From positions 186,001 through 250,000 of the forward strand of contig NZ_FRCD01000004.1 in NCBI RefSeq assembly GCF_900142785.1: a DNA stretch of 64,000 bases. The letters run 5' to 3'. This document shows, piece by piece, positions 28,156 to 36,984 of this stretch. The translations under genes were made by a program, and so were the position numbers. The stretch comes from Chryseobacterium carnipullorum. Its GTDB lineage: Bacteria; Bacteroidota; Bacteroidia; Flavobacteriales; Weeksellaceae. Under the pieces are notes generated by a model, which saw nothing but the letters and a program-made list of their open reading frames with translations, ran no database searches and had not been told where the DNA came from. Numbering within the stretch: position 1 is the stretch's first letter; each line of letters starts with the position of its first letter.

Positions 28156-28201
28156 GATGATGTGATGATAAGAACAGTGAACATTGAGTTAACACATCAT
28201 C
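28156..28201. repeat. Inverted repeat in the PDH E1 alpha-E2 gap
   Basis: GATGATGTG at 28156-28164 pairs with CACATCATC at 28193-28201 around a 28-nt loop. No T run follows, so it is not a standard terminator. It could influence stability or relative expression of the two genes. Confidence 0.35.
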
Positions 28202-28224
28202 TATCATCGAATCAGCAAATTATT

Positions 28225-29226
28225 TTAGTTTTCTAATTGATCTAAGAACGGGTAATTTTCCTGAGCATAAACATATTCATAGATTTTGTCTGTATCCGGA
28301 TACGGAGAGTTTTCCATGAATTCAATACACTCATCTACAAAATCTCTTGATTTGTTGTCGATAGCTTCCAATTCAGTTTCGGTAGCCCATCCGTTTTCAA
28401 GGATTCTATGTTTTACCAGTTCCATTGGGTCATCATTCTTATGAATGGCTACTTCTTCCTTGCTTCTGTAAGGTTCAGCGTCAGACATAGAGTGCCCTCT
28501 GTAACGGTATGTTCTTGCTTCAATGAAGGTTGGTCCGTCTCCTCTTCTTGCTCTTTCAATTGCTTCGTAAGCTGCCTCAGCAACTTTCTCGGGATCCATT
28601 GCATCTACAGCAAGGCAAGGCATTTCATATCCTAAACCTAATTTGTAAATATCTTCGTGGTTAGCGGTTCTTTTCACAGAAGTTCCCATGGCATACTGGT
28701 TGTTTTCAACCACAAATACGACAGGAAGTTTCCAGTTCATCGCCATATTGAATGTTTCATGAAGCGATCCCTGTCTTGCAGCTCCGTCTCCGAAGAAACA
28801 GATGTTTACTGCTTTTCTGTCAAAATACTTATCTGCAAAAGCAATTCCAGCTCCCAAAGGAATCTGTCCTCCTACGATACCGTGTCCACCATAGAAACGG
28901 TGTTCTTTGCTGAAAATGTGCATAGATCCACCCATGCCTCCGGAAGTTCCGGTAGCTTTACCGCAAAGTTCAGCCATGATTCTCTTAGGATCTACTCCCA
29001 TCGCCATTGGATGGATGTGGCATCTGTAAGCAGTAATCATACTGTCTTTTGTTAAATCCATTGCATGCGTGAAGCCGGCAGGAATAGCCTCCTGACCGTT
29101 ATACAAATGTAAAAAACCTCTGATCTTTTGTTTTAGATAAAGAGAACGGCATTTGTCTTCAAACCTTCTCCACATTGTCATATCTTCATACCACTTCAGG
29201 TATACCTCTTTAGAAAATTCTTTCAT
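28225..29226 (-). CDS. pdhA: Pyruvate dehydrogenase complex E1 component, alpha subunit
   Basis: This 333-aa subunit of the alpha2-beta2 pyruvate dehydrogenase E1 decarboxylates pyruvate with thiamine diphosphate. The ThDP/Mg motif is GDGAARQGSLHETFNMAMNW (GDG ... NN region), continued by VVFVENNQYAMGTSV. The phosphorylation-loop-equivalent region is YRYRGHSMSDAEPYR. GKATGTSGGMGGSMH is the conserved N-terminal block. E2 follows on the same strand. The beta subunit that completes the E1 active site is not in this window. A TAATTTTG box lies upstream. Confidence 0.95.
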   Translation of the reverse strand: MKEFSKEVYLKWYEDMTMWRRFEDKCRSLYLKQKIRGFLHLYNGQEAIPAGFTHAMDLTKDSMITAYRCHIHPMAMGVDPKRIMAELCGKATGTSGGMGGSMHIFSKEHRFYGGHGIVGGQIPLGAGIAFADKYFDRKAVNICFFGDGAARQGSLHETFNMAMNWKLPVVFVVENNQYAMGTSVKRTANHEDIYKLGLGYEMPCLAVDAMDPEKVAEAAYEAIERARRGDGPTFIEARTYRYRGHSMSDAEPYRSKEEVAIHKNDDPMELVKHRILENGWATETELEAIDNKSRDFVDECIEFMENSPYPDTDKIYEYVYAQENYPFLDQLEN

Positions 29227-29262
29227 GTGCTAGCTCTTGCTTTTTTATGATGAATATTTGAG

Positions 29263-29270
29263 CAAAATTA
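29263..29270 (-). promoter_or_regulatory. -7 box upstream of pdhA
   Basis: TAATTTTG on the minus strand matches TAnnTTTG and lies 36 nt before the start codon. A -33 element is not obvious. Confidence 0.35.
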
Positions 29271-29305
29271 TAAAAAAAACTTTGTTTTTATCGTATACAT
29301 ACTAA

Positions 29306-29334
29306 TTGTTTTTTTGCTTATAGTGTTATATTTG
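29306..29334 (+). promoter_or_regulatory. Promoter for the PAP2-like membrane protein and BlaI-like regulator
   Basis: TTG at 29306-29308 is separated by 18 nt from TATATTTG at 29327-29334. The ATG is 16 nt downstream. It is a full consensus match. Confidence 0.55.
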
Positions 29335-29350
29335 AATTTTAAACTTGAAC

Positions 29351-29953
29351 ATGGAAGAAAAACAGCCTTCAATGGTACATAAAATTTCAAGAATCATCTC
29401 AGATTTTTTCAATCCACTTGTTTCTTTATTTATTTTTTTCGTTTACATGAGTATAAGAGAAAACTCATATAAAAACTCTATCCTTTACTTTGCCCCTATA
29501 TTATTGATAATTATTGCTCCGGTAGTGATCTGGCTGGTATGGAATGTAAAAACCGGAAGATATACCAATATGGATGTTTCTGATCGTGTTCAGAGAAAAA
29601 GTCTGTATCTCTTTATTGCTGCCTGCGTGATCACTTACCTGATTTTTAATTATGTCAGGAACGGATATATTGATCTGGTGATGCTCTTTATTCTGATTTT
29701 GGTTTTCACAATGCAAATCAGTAATTTTTTCATCAAAAGTTCGATGCATACAGCCTTTAATATTTTTGTGGCAGCCTTATTTTTCACCCTGAACTGGAAA
29801 GCAGGGCTGATCTGGCTGGGAATTGCTGCTTTAGTGGGAATTACAAGAATTATTTTAAAAAGACATACGGTAAAGGAAGTATTTATGGGTGCCGGAATAG
29901 CATTTATGGTATCTTTTATTTATCTTTATTGCAATATACAATTTCAACATTAA
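29351..29953 (+). CDS. PAP2-like phosphatase family membrane protein
   Basis: This 200-aa protein has six or so hydrophobic helices. The start is the ATG at 29351; an upstream in-frame TTG is ignored. The C-terminal half carries a weak version of the PAP2 signature: SSMHT for the PSGH block, and R-x5-H-x3-E in RIILKRHTVKE for the SRx5Hx3D block. The first KxxxxxxRP motif is not clear. PAP2 proteins dephosphorylate lipid phosphates such as undecaprenyl pyrophosphate. Given the weak motif the catalytic activity is uncertain. The BlaI-like gene follows after 7 bp, so the two form an operon. Confidence 0.65.
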   Translation: MEEKQPSMVHKISRIISDFFNPLVSLFIFFVYMSIRENSYKNSILYFAPILLIIIAPVVIWLVWNVKTGRYTNMDVSDRVQRKSLYLFIAACVITYLIFNYVRNGYIDLVMLFILILVFTMQISNFFIKSSMHTAFNIFVAALFFTLNWKAGLIWLGIAALVGITRIILKRHTVKEVFMGAGIAFMVSFIYLYCNIQFQH

Positions 29954-29960
29954 GAATTCT

Positions 29961-30458
29961 ATGAAAATAAATCATCTTACCGCTGCTGAGGAAAATTTTA
30001 TGAAGCTGTTCTGGAAGCTTGAATCTTTTTATCTGAAAGACATCATGGAGCAGCATCCTGAGCCGAAGCCGCATCAGAATACCGTTTCTACCTATTTAAA
30101 AATATTAGTGGAAAAAGGCTATATCACGACTCAAAAAGAAGGCAGAATCTTTAAATATACTGTAGTTGTTCCCTCTGAAGAGTACAGAAAATTTTTATTA
30201 AAAGAGCTTTCTCATAATTTTTTCAATGATTCAGGGAAGGAAATTCTGGACTTTTTATTGAACGAAAAATTAATATCTCAGGATGATCTGAAAAATTATT
30301 TTGATCTTAAAATCGAGACTGTTCCTTCGAAAATTGAAGAACCGAAGTTTGAATATGCAGAAGAAGTCTTAAATCCTAAGAAAATTAAAAAAGTCAAAAC
30401 AAAAGAAAAGGATAAGGAAAAAGATAAAGACAAGAAGAAAAAGAAGAAAAAAGATTAA
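29961..30458 (+). CDS. BlaI/MecI/CopY-family transcriptional regulator
   Basis: This 165-aa winged-helix repressor has the N-terminal DNA-binding domain of the BlaI/CopY type (LTAAEENFMKLFWKLESFY, then NTVSTYLKILVEKGYI and the wing TTQKEGRIFKYTV). A dimerisation region follows and then a strongly basic C-terminal tail of alternating Lys and Glu/Asp. The usual signal partner (a BlaR/MecR-type M56 protein) is not next to it. It lies 7 bp after the PAP2-like membrane gene, whose expression it may control. The lysine-rich tail is longer than in typical members. Confidence 0.85.
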   Translation: MKINHLTAAEENFMKLFWKLESFYLKDIMEQHPEPKPHQNTVSTYLKILVEKGYITTQKEGRIFKYTVVVPSEEYRKFLLKELSHNFFNDSGKEILDFLLNEKLISQDDLKNYFDLKIETVPSKIEEPKFEYAEEVLNPKKIKKVKTKEKDKEKDKDKKKKKKKD

Positions 30459-30640
30459 ACATATCCATTCAAGTAGATGGAAAGCTATAGAGTATTATAT
30501 TGTCATATATAAAGGATCATTCTCTTCTATCCAAAGTATCTGTACATCATCTAACAAGTAAACCTGACCGCTTATCCATTGTATTCTGATTTCCTCAAAT
30601 CTCAGTTTTATCCAGTAATAAGCTGCTGTTCTATAATAAA

Positions 30641-30692
30641 ATATCCCTTTTTAAAAAACTGAAAAACCTTCAGTCTGTTTAAAAAGGGATAT
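30641..30692. repeat. Long stem-loop in the 275-bp gap before the RRM gene
   Basis: ATATCCCTTTTTAAA at 30641-30655 pairs with TTTAAAAAGGGATAT at 30678-30692 as a perfect 15-bp stem. An inner ACTGAA/TTCAGT stem lies between them. The rest of the 30459-30700 gap shows no gene. It could be a cruciform, a small RNA structure or a mobile-element relic. Confidence 0.6.
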
Positions 30693-30701
30693 ATAGTGCA
30701 T

Positions 30702-30725
30702 AAAAAAAGCGGCTAAAAAGCCGCC
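30702..30725 (-). terminator. Terminator after the RRM protein gene
   Basis: On the minus strand GCGGCT-TTTT-AGCCGC is followed by seven T, 9 bp past the RRM gene stop. Confidence 0.85.
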
Positions 30726-30733
30726 TTATATTT

Positions 30734-31102
30734 TTACCAACGATTTCCGCCGCCGTTACCACCACGGTTGTTTCCACCACCGTAGCCGCTACCGCCGCCT
30801 CTATTGTTGTTTCCTCCGTAACCACCTCCTCTGTTGTTGTCAAAGCTTCTTCTTGGCTTTTCTTCTCTTGGCTTAGCTTCAGATACGTTTAACTCTTTTC
30901 CGTTAAATTCTTTCTGATTAAGAGCTTCGATAGCTTGCTTTCCTTCTTCATCTCCCATTTCTACAAAACCGAAACCTCTTGAACGGCCAGTTTCTCTGTC
31001 TGTAACGATTTTAGCTGATGATACATCACCAAATTCTGCGAATAGATCGTGCAACTCATATTCTTTAGTTGCGTAATTGATGTTTGAAACAAAAATGTTC
31101 AT
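30734..31102 (-). CDS. RNA-binding protein with one RRM domain and Gly-rich tail
   Basis: This 122-aa protein consists of a single RRM (residues 1-about 80) and a glycine/asparagine/arginine-rich tail (RGG-like repeats such as NRGGG). RNP2 is NIFVSNINY at the start and RNP1 is RSRGFGFVEM. Such proteins bind single-stranded RNA and are often cold-responsive. The 5' region contains a TATATTTG box at 31182-31189, about 80 nt upstream of the ATG. This implies an unusually long leader that might fold or be autoregulated. Confidence 0.93.
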   Translation of the reverse strand: MNIFVSNINYATKEYELHDLFAEFGDVSSAKIVTDRETGRSRGFGFVEMGDEEGKQAIEALNQKEFNGKELNVSEAKPREEKPRRSFDNNRGGGYGGNNNRGGGSGYGGGNNRGGNGGGNRW

Positions 31103-31408
31103 TTTAAATAAAAATTAAAAATTAATAAAAATTTGGTATATAAAAGAAAAGCAACATAAATTAATGAACAAATATTGATTCCAAATATAAACGTATGCAA
31201 GATACAATTTAAAATTTTAAATCAAAGCTTTTTTTAAAGTATTTATCACTGTCGTAAGATGTCAGAGTCATATATTATCGATTAACAATAAATAAATATT
31301 GTTTATTATAAAATTTTTACTGAAATTCGCTTAAAGTTAAAATTAGTTAACATAAAAAATCACCCAAATAAGCCTGCACAGAGGCGACAAAAAGACAACT
31401 ATAACACT
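31103..31408. other. AT-rich intergenic region between divergent RRM and HTH genes
   Basis: This 306-bp gap has no open reading frame that I can support. It holds the RRM gene leader and its TATATTTG box at 31182-31189 (minus strand). A small 7-bp hairpin (AACAATA with TATTGTT) is near 31285-31303. The remainder is A/T-rich. Confidence 0.6.
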
Positions 31409-31615
31409 ATGCCTATTATAATAAACCTTGACGTGATGATGGCCAAAAGGAAAATGTCTTTGAACGAGCTCTCAGAAAAGATAAATTTGACATTATCCAA
31501 TGTATCCAACCTGAAAACGGGGAAAGCAAAAGCGATCCGGTTCAGTACGCTTGATGCCCTGTGCAAAGCACTGGAATGTCAGCCCGGAGATATTCTGGAG
31601 TATCGCGAATCATAG
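31409..31615 (+). CDS. Small XRE-type helix-turn-helix protein (YozG-like)
   Basis: This 68-aa protein is essentially one HTH domain of the Cro/C1 type. Helices 2-3 are in KMSLNELSEKINLTLSNVSNLKTGKAKAIRF and it ends in LCKALECQPGDILEYRES, a closing pattern of the YozG-like family. It likely acts as a dimeric DNA-binding repressor. In many genomes this family precedes a DUF2975 membrane protein gene; no such gene is present here. A DUF6157 gene follows after 60 bp. Confidence 0.88.
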   Translation: MPIIINLDVMMAKRKMSLNELSEKINLTLSNVSNLKTGKAKAIRFSTLDALCKALECQPGDILEYRES

Positions 31616-31675
31616 GACATGAAAAATTCACTGATTATCTTTAAATGTTCAATATTCTTCACGTAATATATATAT

Positions 31676-32086
31676 ATGATACACACCACCAATTACATCA
31701 ACACTTTTATTGAGATTGCCGATGACTGCACCATTTCACATGCAAAGACGCCACCTGAAAAGAAAACAAAAACACTGGCAAGTCTTCAGTATGAGCAGAT
31801 TAAAAAAAATCCTTATCTCTATCCTTCCGATGACATTATATTTGAATGTTATGCGATCAAAAATAATATTTCTGAAAGTGAAAAGCAGCAGGAAAAAATA
31901 CAGTTTTTTTCTAAAGGACAACCCTGCCTCCGATCGTCTCCTTTAGCCAAACGCTACAGATTTGAGATCCATCATAATAAGGAAGGAAAAGTGGCTATTT
32001 TCGCGGTTGACAGCAAAGAATACCAAAACTTTTTAAGTGATGACACGATAAAAAAGGTAAAAGCGATGCGCTCCAAGAAAAAGTGA
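31676..32086 (+). CDS. DUF6157-family protein
   Basis: This 136-aa cytosolic protein matches the DUF6157 pattern as I remember it: TNYINTFIEIADDC at the start, ASLQYEQIKKNPYLY, then FFSKGQPCLRSSPLAKRYRF and the end IKKVKAMRSKKK. The function is unknown. Its ATG sits at the end of a short ATATATAT run with no clear promoter box, so it may be read from the HTH gene upstream. There is no membrane segment or catalytic motif that I can name. Confidence 0.85.
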   Translation: MIHTTNYINTFIEIADDCTISHAKTPPEKKTKTLASLQYEQIKKNPYLYPSDDIIFECYAIKNNISESEKQQEKIQFFSKGQPCLRSSPLAKRYRFEIHHNKEGKVAIFAVDSKEYQNFLSDDTIKKVKAMRSKKK

Positions 32087-32131
32087 TTGAGAAAATGAAT
32101 CATTTCCTTCAGATCAGTAAATACCGTTTCC

Positions 32132-32162
32132 TTGATAAACCCAGTTTTTAACACTAAATTTG
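32132..32162 (+). promoter_or_regulatory. Promoter for the thioesterase gene
   Basis: TTG at 32132-32134 is separated by 20 nt from TAAATTTG at 32155-32162. The ATG is 19 nt further on. It is one of the best consensus matches in the window. Confidence 0.6.
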
Positions 32163-32181
32163 TGAAACAAATTATTAAAAC

Positions 32182-32574
32182 ATGAACTACCATACGAGAA
32201 AATGGGTAAAGCCCGAAGATCTGAATCCTAACCACTCTCTTTTTGGAGGAAGACTTTTACAGTGGATCGATGAGGAGGCAGCTCTTTATGCCATCATTCA
32301 GCTTGAAAACACAAAAGTGGTGACGAAATTTATTTCTGAAATTAATTTTGTAAGCTCAGCCAAACAGGGTGATATTATAGAAATAGGGATTGAGGCATCA
32401 CATTTCGGATCATCATCCATTACCTTGAAATGCAATGTACGAAACAAGATGACTCACCAGACCATTATCACCGTTGATAAAATTGTAATGGTCAATCTGG
32501 ACAGTGAAGGAAATCCTGCACCACACGGAAAAACACAAATTGAATTTGTAAAAGACAGACTGAACCAACCATGA
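32182..32574 (+). CDS. Acyl-CoA thioesterase (YciA-like hotdog fold)
   Basis: This 130-aa hotdog-fold enzyme hydrolyses acyl-CoA. LNPNHSLFGGRLLQWIDEEAAL is the conserved helix block (substrate-binding His and catalytic Asp), and FISEINFVSSAKQGDIIEI with KIVMVNLDSEGNP completes the fold. It is cytosolic and probably hexameric. It overlaps the next gene (HMA-AraC regulator) by 4 nt, so both should be made from one message, which oddly couples a metabolic enzyme with a metal regulator. Confidence 0.88.
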   Translation: MNYHTRKWVKPEDLNPNHSLFGGRLLQWIDEEAALYAIIQLENTKVVTKFISEINFVSSAKQGDIIEIGIEASHFGSSSITLKCNVRNKMTHQTIITVDKIVMVNLDSEGNPAPHGKTQIEFVKDRLNQP

Positions 32575-33131
32575 AAATTTTTGTAAAAAACATGGTGTGT
32601 AACCGCTGCATTTCCGCAGTGGAAAAAATATTCAATGAGGTGGGTGTAATGATACATTCTGTCTCTTTGGGCGAAGTAGTAACTGAAACTGATGTTCCGG
32701 CTGAAAAAATGCTGGCGATAGAAAAAAAATTTCGAGAAACAGGCTTTGAAAGAATTATGGATTCTACCCATCAGCTTGTTGACAAGATTAAAAATAAGAT
32801 CATCATTAAGATCAGTGAACTCGATATTGATGAAAATTTTCTTCTTTCTGAGTTTTTAAGTTCAGAGATTCACAAAGACTACAGTTCTCTTTCCAAAACC
32901 TTTTCTCAAAACGAAAATATTACACTGGAACAGTTTTTTATCCTGCATAAAATTGAAAAGGTAAAAGAACTGCTGCTTTATAATGAATTCACCCTTACGG
33001 AAATTGCTGGAAAGCTTGGCTATAAAAGCGTTCAGCACCTCTCATCCCAATTCAGGAATATTACCGGATTTACTCCCACAGAATTCAAGAAACTGAAAGA
33101 CCATCAAAGGAAGACACTGGATAGCTTATGA
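32571..33131 (+). CDS. HMA-like N-terminus plus AraC helix-turn-helix regulator
   Basis: This 186-aa protein joins a heavy-metal-associated-like domain (residues 1 to about 65, Cys10 and Cys13 in MVCNRC) to a C-terminal AraC HTH (LYNEFTLTEIAGKLGYKSVQHLSSQFRNITGFTPTEFKK). Proteins of this design in Bacteroidota sit next to copper or other soft-metal exporters and probably sense Cu(I) through the cysteine pair. Here the next gene, 260 bp downstream, is a copper P1B-ATPase, which fits. The start overlaps the thioesterase stop by 4 nt. Confidence 0.85.
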   Translation: MKIFVKNMVCNRCISAVEKIFNEVGVMIHSVSLGEVVTETDVPAEKMLAIEKKFRETGFERIMDSTHQLVDKIKNKIIIKISELDIDENFLLSEFLSSEIHKDYSSLSKTFSQNENITLEQFFILHKIEKVKELLLYNEFTLTEIAGKLGYKSVQHLSSQFRNITGFTPTEFKKLKDHQRKTLDSL

Positions 33132-33285
33132 GTTGGAGAGTTTGAGTATGGAGGGGCTTGAGTATAAACGCGTGCTAAACTATTCAAATATGTTAATAGG
33201 ATAATCAAAAATCCCCATTCTTAAAATCTTCACCTTATACACCCACTTCTACTCTACAACTCTCCAATCCTCTCATACTCCTACC
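33131..33285. repeat. Purine-rich low-complexity arms in inverted orientation
   Basis: TTGGAGAGTT at 33133-33142 and AACTCTCCAA at 33258-33267 form an inverted pair. GAGTATG and CATACTC repeat the same theme beside them. The arms enclose about 115 bp with no gene. A similar layout with a GGAAG theme is at 44284-44472. Confidence 0.45.
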
Positions 33286-33390
33286 AAAAAAACTCTAACA
33301 CCTACATCCCAAATTCTGTAACTATTATCCCTAAATTTATAACAGCCTTTCCAATTGATTTTGGACATTTGCAGTATAAATTCAAGGATC

Positions 33391-36246
33391 ATGCAAAGAC
33401 AATACAATATACTCGGAATGACCTGCTCCGGATGTCAGAAGAAAATTTCTGAAAAACTCAACAGCGTTGAGGGAGTTACAGCCGATGTCAATCTGGAAAA
33501 CAATACAGCAACCATCACTTCCGATCAGGAAATTGAACTTTCGGTTTTAAATAATGCATTGGGAGAGAAATATAAACTGGAAGACCCTAAAAAACCTGAT
33601 ACTGCATTTGTAAAACCTCAGGACAGAGTTTCCCCTTCTTCAGTCTATTATTGCCCGATGGAATGTGAAGGAGACAAAGTCTATTTCAAACAGGGTGAAA
33701 GATGTCCGGACTGTAATATGTATCTTGTTCCTATTGAGGAAAAGCATGCTAAAGATCCCAATCACAAACCCACCTACTCCGCTTCCAATCTTCCTTCAAA
33801 TTTCAAAGACAGTGTAGGAAAACACTACTGTCCGATGTTCTGTGAAGGAGATAAAGTCTATGATGAAAAAGGTGACTGCCCTGTTTGCCATATGCACCTG
33901 GAAGAAATTACAGAAGATCTTGCCAAAAATGCACCTTCTCACAATCATCAGCATTCTCATTCCCCTACTCATGACCACAGCCATCATGAAGCTCCGAAAG
34001 TGACCGATGATATGGCTGGAAAATATTACTGCCCGATGTACTGCGAAGGAGATAAAACCTACGACTCTAATGTAGGATGTCCTGTATGCGGAATGGATCT
34101 GGTAAAATACCCCGAAAAGAAAACGGCAAAATATACCTGCCCGATGCATCCGGAAGTTATTCGTGATGAGCCCGGAGACTGCCCGATATGCGGAATGGAT
34201 CTGGTAAGAATGCCAGATAGTAACGAGGATGAAGAAGATGAAACCTATCACATTCTGAAAAAGAAATTCTTTATTTCCCTTGCCTTCACGATTCCGGTTT
34301 TTATTCTTTCAATGGGTGGGATGATGATTAATTTCCCTTTTTCTCACAAAATACAGGGATTTATTGAACTCGCACTTACTCTTCCGGTGCTGTTTTATTC
34401 CGGGTGGTTCCTGCTCAAAAGAGGCTGGGTTTCGTTCAAAACATGGAATTTAAATATGTTCAGTCTGATTGCTTTAGGCGTTGCAGCTGCTTTTATTTTC
34501 AGCATTGTAGCTTTGGCTTTTCCAGATATCATTCCTCACGAAATCAGAGGTCACAATCACGAGATTCCATTGTATTTTGAAGCGGTCTGTGTGATTTTGA
34601 CGCTTGTCATCTTAGGACAACTGATGGAAGCTGCTGCTCATAAAAAAACGGGAAATGCCATCAAGGAACTGATGAATCTTTCTCCTGATGAAGCTAATCT
34701 CATCGTGAATGGAGAAGAAAAAAGAGTCTTGCTTTCTCAGGTGAAAATCGGAGATCTGCTGAAAGTAAAACCAGGCGAAAAAATCCCTGTTGACGGAAAG
34801 ATCACCGAAGGAACTTCTTTGGTGGATGAAAGTATGATCACAGGAGAACCCGTACCAGTAGAGAAAAGTATTGATGACAAGGTTTCTTCAGGAACGATCA
34901 ACGGGAATAAAGTTTTCATCATGAAAGCTGAAAAAGTAGGTGATGAAACTCTTCTTTCACAGATCATTAAAATGGTAAATGAAGCCAGCCGAAGCAGAGC
35001 ACCAATACAGAAACTGACGGACAAGGTGGCCAAAGTATTTGTTCCGGTGGTGATTCTTATTGCTGTTCTTACTTTTGTTTTATGGCAGTTTTTCGGACCG
35101 GAAGGAAAAAGAAGTCTATTTGCTTTCGTAAATGCAGTTGCCGTCTTAATTGTTGCCTGTCCATGTGCATTGGGTCTTGCTACTCCAATGTCTCTGATGG
35201 TAGGAATCGGGAAAGGGGCTAAAAGTGGTATTCTGATCAAAAATGCAGAAGCACTGGAACAAATGCATAAAGTGAACGTTCTGATCACGGACAAAACAGG
35301 AACTTTAACGGAAGGAAAACCCTCTGTAGAATACATTGAAACTTCAGGAATCGGAGATAAAAACGAAATTTTAAAACTTGCTTTTTCCCTTAATCAAAAC
35401 TCGGAACATCCGCTATCCAATGCGGTGATCAAAAAAGCGAAGGAAAAGAATTTAACGGTAGAAAAAGTGAATGAATTTGAAAATATTTCTGGAAAAGGAG
35501 TTCAGGGAAATATCAATGGAAAAATAGTTTACTTGGGGAACGAAAGCCTTCTAGCCTCCAACAACCTATCTGTTCCACAGGCGTTAAAAGATAAAGCTAT
35601 TGAGGTACAATCCAAGGCCCATACCATCTCTTATGTAGCACAGGATAAGACCGTATTAGGTTTCATCAGTTTTACAGATAAAATTAAAAACACTTCCAAA
35701 AAAGCGGTTCAACGTCTGATGAGTGAAGGAATTGAGGTGATCATGATGACCGGAGACAATGAACATACGGCAAAAGCAGTTGCTGATGAATTGGGAATCA
35801 AACATTATAAAGCAGGCTGCCTTCCGGAAGATAAATTGAACGAGGTTAAAAAACTTCAGCAACAAGGAAAGATTGTCGCGATGACGGGAGACGGCATCAA
35901 TGACTCCCCTGCCCTCGCCCAGTCTAATGTGGGAATTGCAATGGGAACCGGAACTGATGTCGCGATGGAAAGTGCTGAAATTACTTTATTAAAAGGTGAT
36001 ATTTTAGGCGTGGCAAAAGCCAAATTACTGAGCGAAAAACTGCTTAAGAACATCAAAGAAAACCTTTTTTTTGCATTTATCTATAATGTTTTGGGTATTC
36101 CGGTAGCGGCAGGATTATTGTATCCTTTCTTTGGAATATTATTATCACCCATGATCGCAGCCGCTGCAATGAGCGTCAGTTCACTGTCTGTCATTCTGAA
36201 TTCATTGCGCTTAAACTCTGTAGATCTGGATGCAGACATAAAATAA
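33391..36246 (+). CDS. Copper-type P1B-ATPase with multiple N-terminal metal-binding modules
   Basis: The start is the ATG at 33391 (951 aa). The N-terminus has one HMA domain (GMTCSGC, Cys12 and Cys15), then four CPM...CPxCxM modules at about 87-113, 146-170, 213-237 and 249-272. A histidine-rich stretch (about 184-199) lies between the second and third. The membrane pump follows, with the Cu-binding CPC at 590-592, the phosphorylated Asp D634 in DKTGTLTEG, the SEHPLS motif and [11 protein letters not shown] near the end. It exports Cu(I) or Ag(I) from the cytoplasm. Five metal modules are more than most bacterial CopA proteins carry. The linked HMA-AraC gene supports metal regulation. Confidence 0.93.
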   Translation: MQRQYNILGMTCSGCQKKISEKLNSVEGVTADVNLENNTATITSDQEIELSVLNNALGEKYKLEDPKKPDTAFVKPQDRVSPSSVYYCPMECEGDKVYFKQGERCPDCNMYLVPIEEKHAKDPNHKPTYSASNLPSNFKDSVGKHYCPMFCEGDKVYDEKGDCPVCHMHLEEITEDLAKNAPSHNHQHSHSPTHDHSHHEAPKVTDDMAGKYYCPMYCEGDKTYDSNVGCPVCGMDLVKYPEKKTAKYTCPMHPEVIRDEPGDCPICGMDLVRMPDSNEDEEDETYHILKKKFFISLAFTIPVFILSMGGMMINFPFSHKIQGFIELALTLPVLFYSGWFLLKRGWVSFKTWNLNMFSLIALGVAAAFIFSIVALAFPDIIPHEIRGHNHEIPLYFEAVCVILTLVILGQLMEAAAHKKTGNAIKELMNLSPDEANLIVNGEEKRVLLSQVKIGDLLKVKPGEKIPVDGKITEGTSLVDESMITGEPVPVEKSIDDKVSSGTINGNKVFIMKAEKVGDETLLSQIIKMVNEASRSRAPIQKLTDKVAKVFVPVVILIAVLTFVLWQFFGPEGKRSLFAFVNAVAVLIVACPCALGLATPMSLMVGIGKGAKSGILIKNAEALEQMHKVNVLITDKTGTLTEGKPSVEYIETSGIGDKNEILKLAFSLNQNSEHPLSNAVIKKAKEKNLTVEKVNEFENISGKGVQGNINGKIVYLGNESLLASNNLSVPQALKDKAIEVQSKAHTISYVAQDKTVLGFISFTDKIKNTSKKAVQRLMSEGIEVIMMTGDNEHTAKAVADELGIKHYKAGCLPEDKLNEVKKLQQQGKIVAMTGDGINDSPALAQSNVGIAMGTGTDVAMESAEITLLKGDILGVAKAKLLSEKLLKNIKENLFFAFIYNVLGIPVAAGLLYPFFGILLSPMIAAAAMSVSSLSVILNSLRLNSVDLDADIK

Positions 36247-36251
36247 AAATC

Positions 36252-36980
36252 ATGAAAAAAGGAAGTCTTTACATTGGATGTTCGGGATTTTATAATAACG
36301 ACTGGAAAGGGTCACTATATCCTGAAAATGCCCAAAGTAAAGACTTTCTTGCCTTATATTCCCTAGCTTTCAATACAGTCGAGATCAATTCTACCTTTTA
36401 CAGAAAACCTACCGCCAAAACGCTTTTAAAATGGCATGATGAAACGCCTGACGATTTTAAATTCTTCATTAAAATTCCGAAAGCCATTTCCCATGAAAAA
36501 CGTCTGAAAGAATCTAAAAAAGACATTTCAGAATTCTGTACGCATATCCAAACCCATTTAAAAGAAAAGCTTGCCGGGTTCCTGTATCAGTTTCCACCAT
36601 CTTTCAAAAAATCACAGGAAAATATAGATCTGATTTTGGCCAACCTCAATTTTATTTATCCCAACGTCATTGAATTTCGTCATGAATCCTGGTGGACAGA
36701 GGAAGTTTTCAGTCTTTTAAAAGAAAACAACATTGTGTTTTCAGGAGTAAGCTTTCCGGGAAATCTTCCTGAGGATGTGATCATCAATCATCCTGATATT
36801 TTGTACTTCAGGCTCCATGGAAAACCTGTTCTTTATAAATCTGAGTACAGTTCAGAGTTTATAGATACTCTAGCGGAAAAAATCAAACATTCAGAAAGAA
36901 AAGCCTTTATATTTTTCAATAATACTTGGGGAACTGCTGCGATTAAAAATGCACTGTATCTCAAGAAAATTTTAGATTAA
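36252..36980 (+). CDS. DUF72-domain protein
   Basis: This 242-aa cytosolic TIM-barrel-like protein of the DUF72 family (YecE) has the characteristic IGCSGFYNNDWKGSLYPE start, FNTVEINSTFYRKP, FIKIPKAISHEKRL, the FRHESWW segment and IFFNNTWG near the end. The function is unknown. The gene starts only 5 bp after the copper ATPase stop and is probably co-transcribed with it. It converges on a gene 4 bp away with no space for a terminator, so some read-through from both sides is expected. Confidence 0.9.
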   Translation: MKKGSLYIGCSGFYNNDWKGSLYPENAQSKDFLALYSLAFNTVEINSTFYRKPTAKTLLKWHDETPDDFKFFIKIPKAISHEKRLKESKKDISEFCTHIQTHLKEKLAGFLYQFPPSFKKSQENIDLILANLNFIYPNVIEFRHESWWTEEVFSLLKENNIVFSGVSFPGNLPEDVIINHPDILYFRLHGKPVLYKSEYSSEFIDTLAEKIKHSERKAFIFFNNTWGTAAIKNALYLKKILD

Positions 36981-36984
36981 GGAT

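Noticed and set aside
31409..32086. HTH gene plus DUF6157 gene as a toxin-antitoxin pair
   Set aside because: The gap is 60 bp, DUF6157 is not known as a toxin, and the sizes and order do not fit typical systems.
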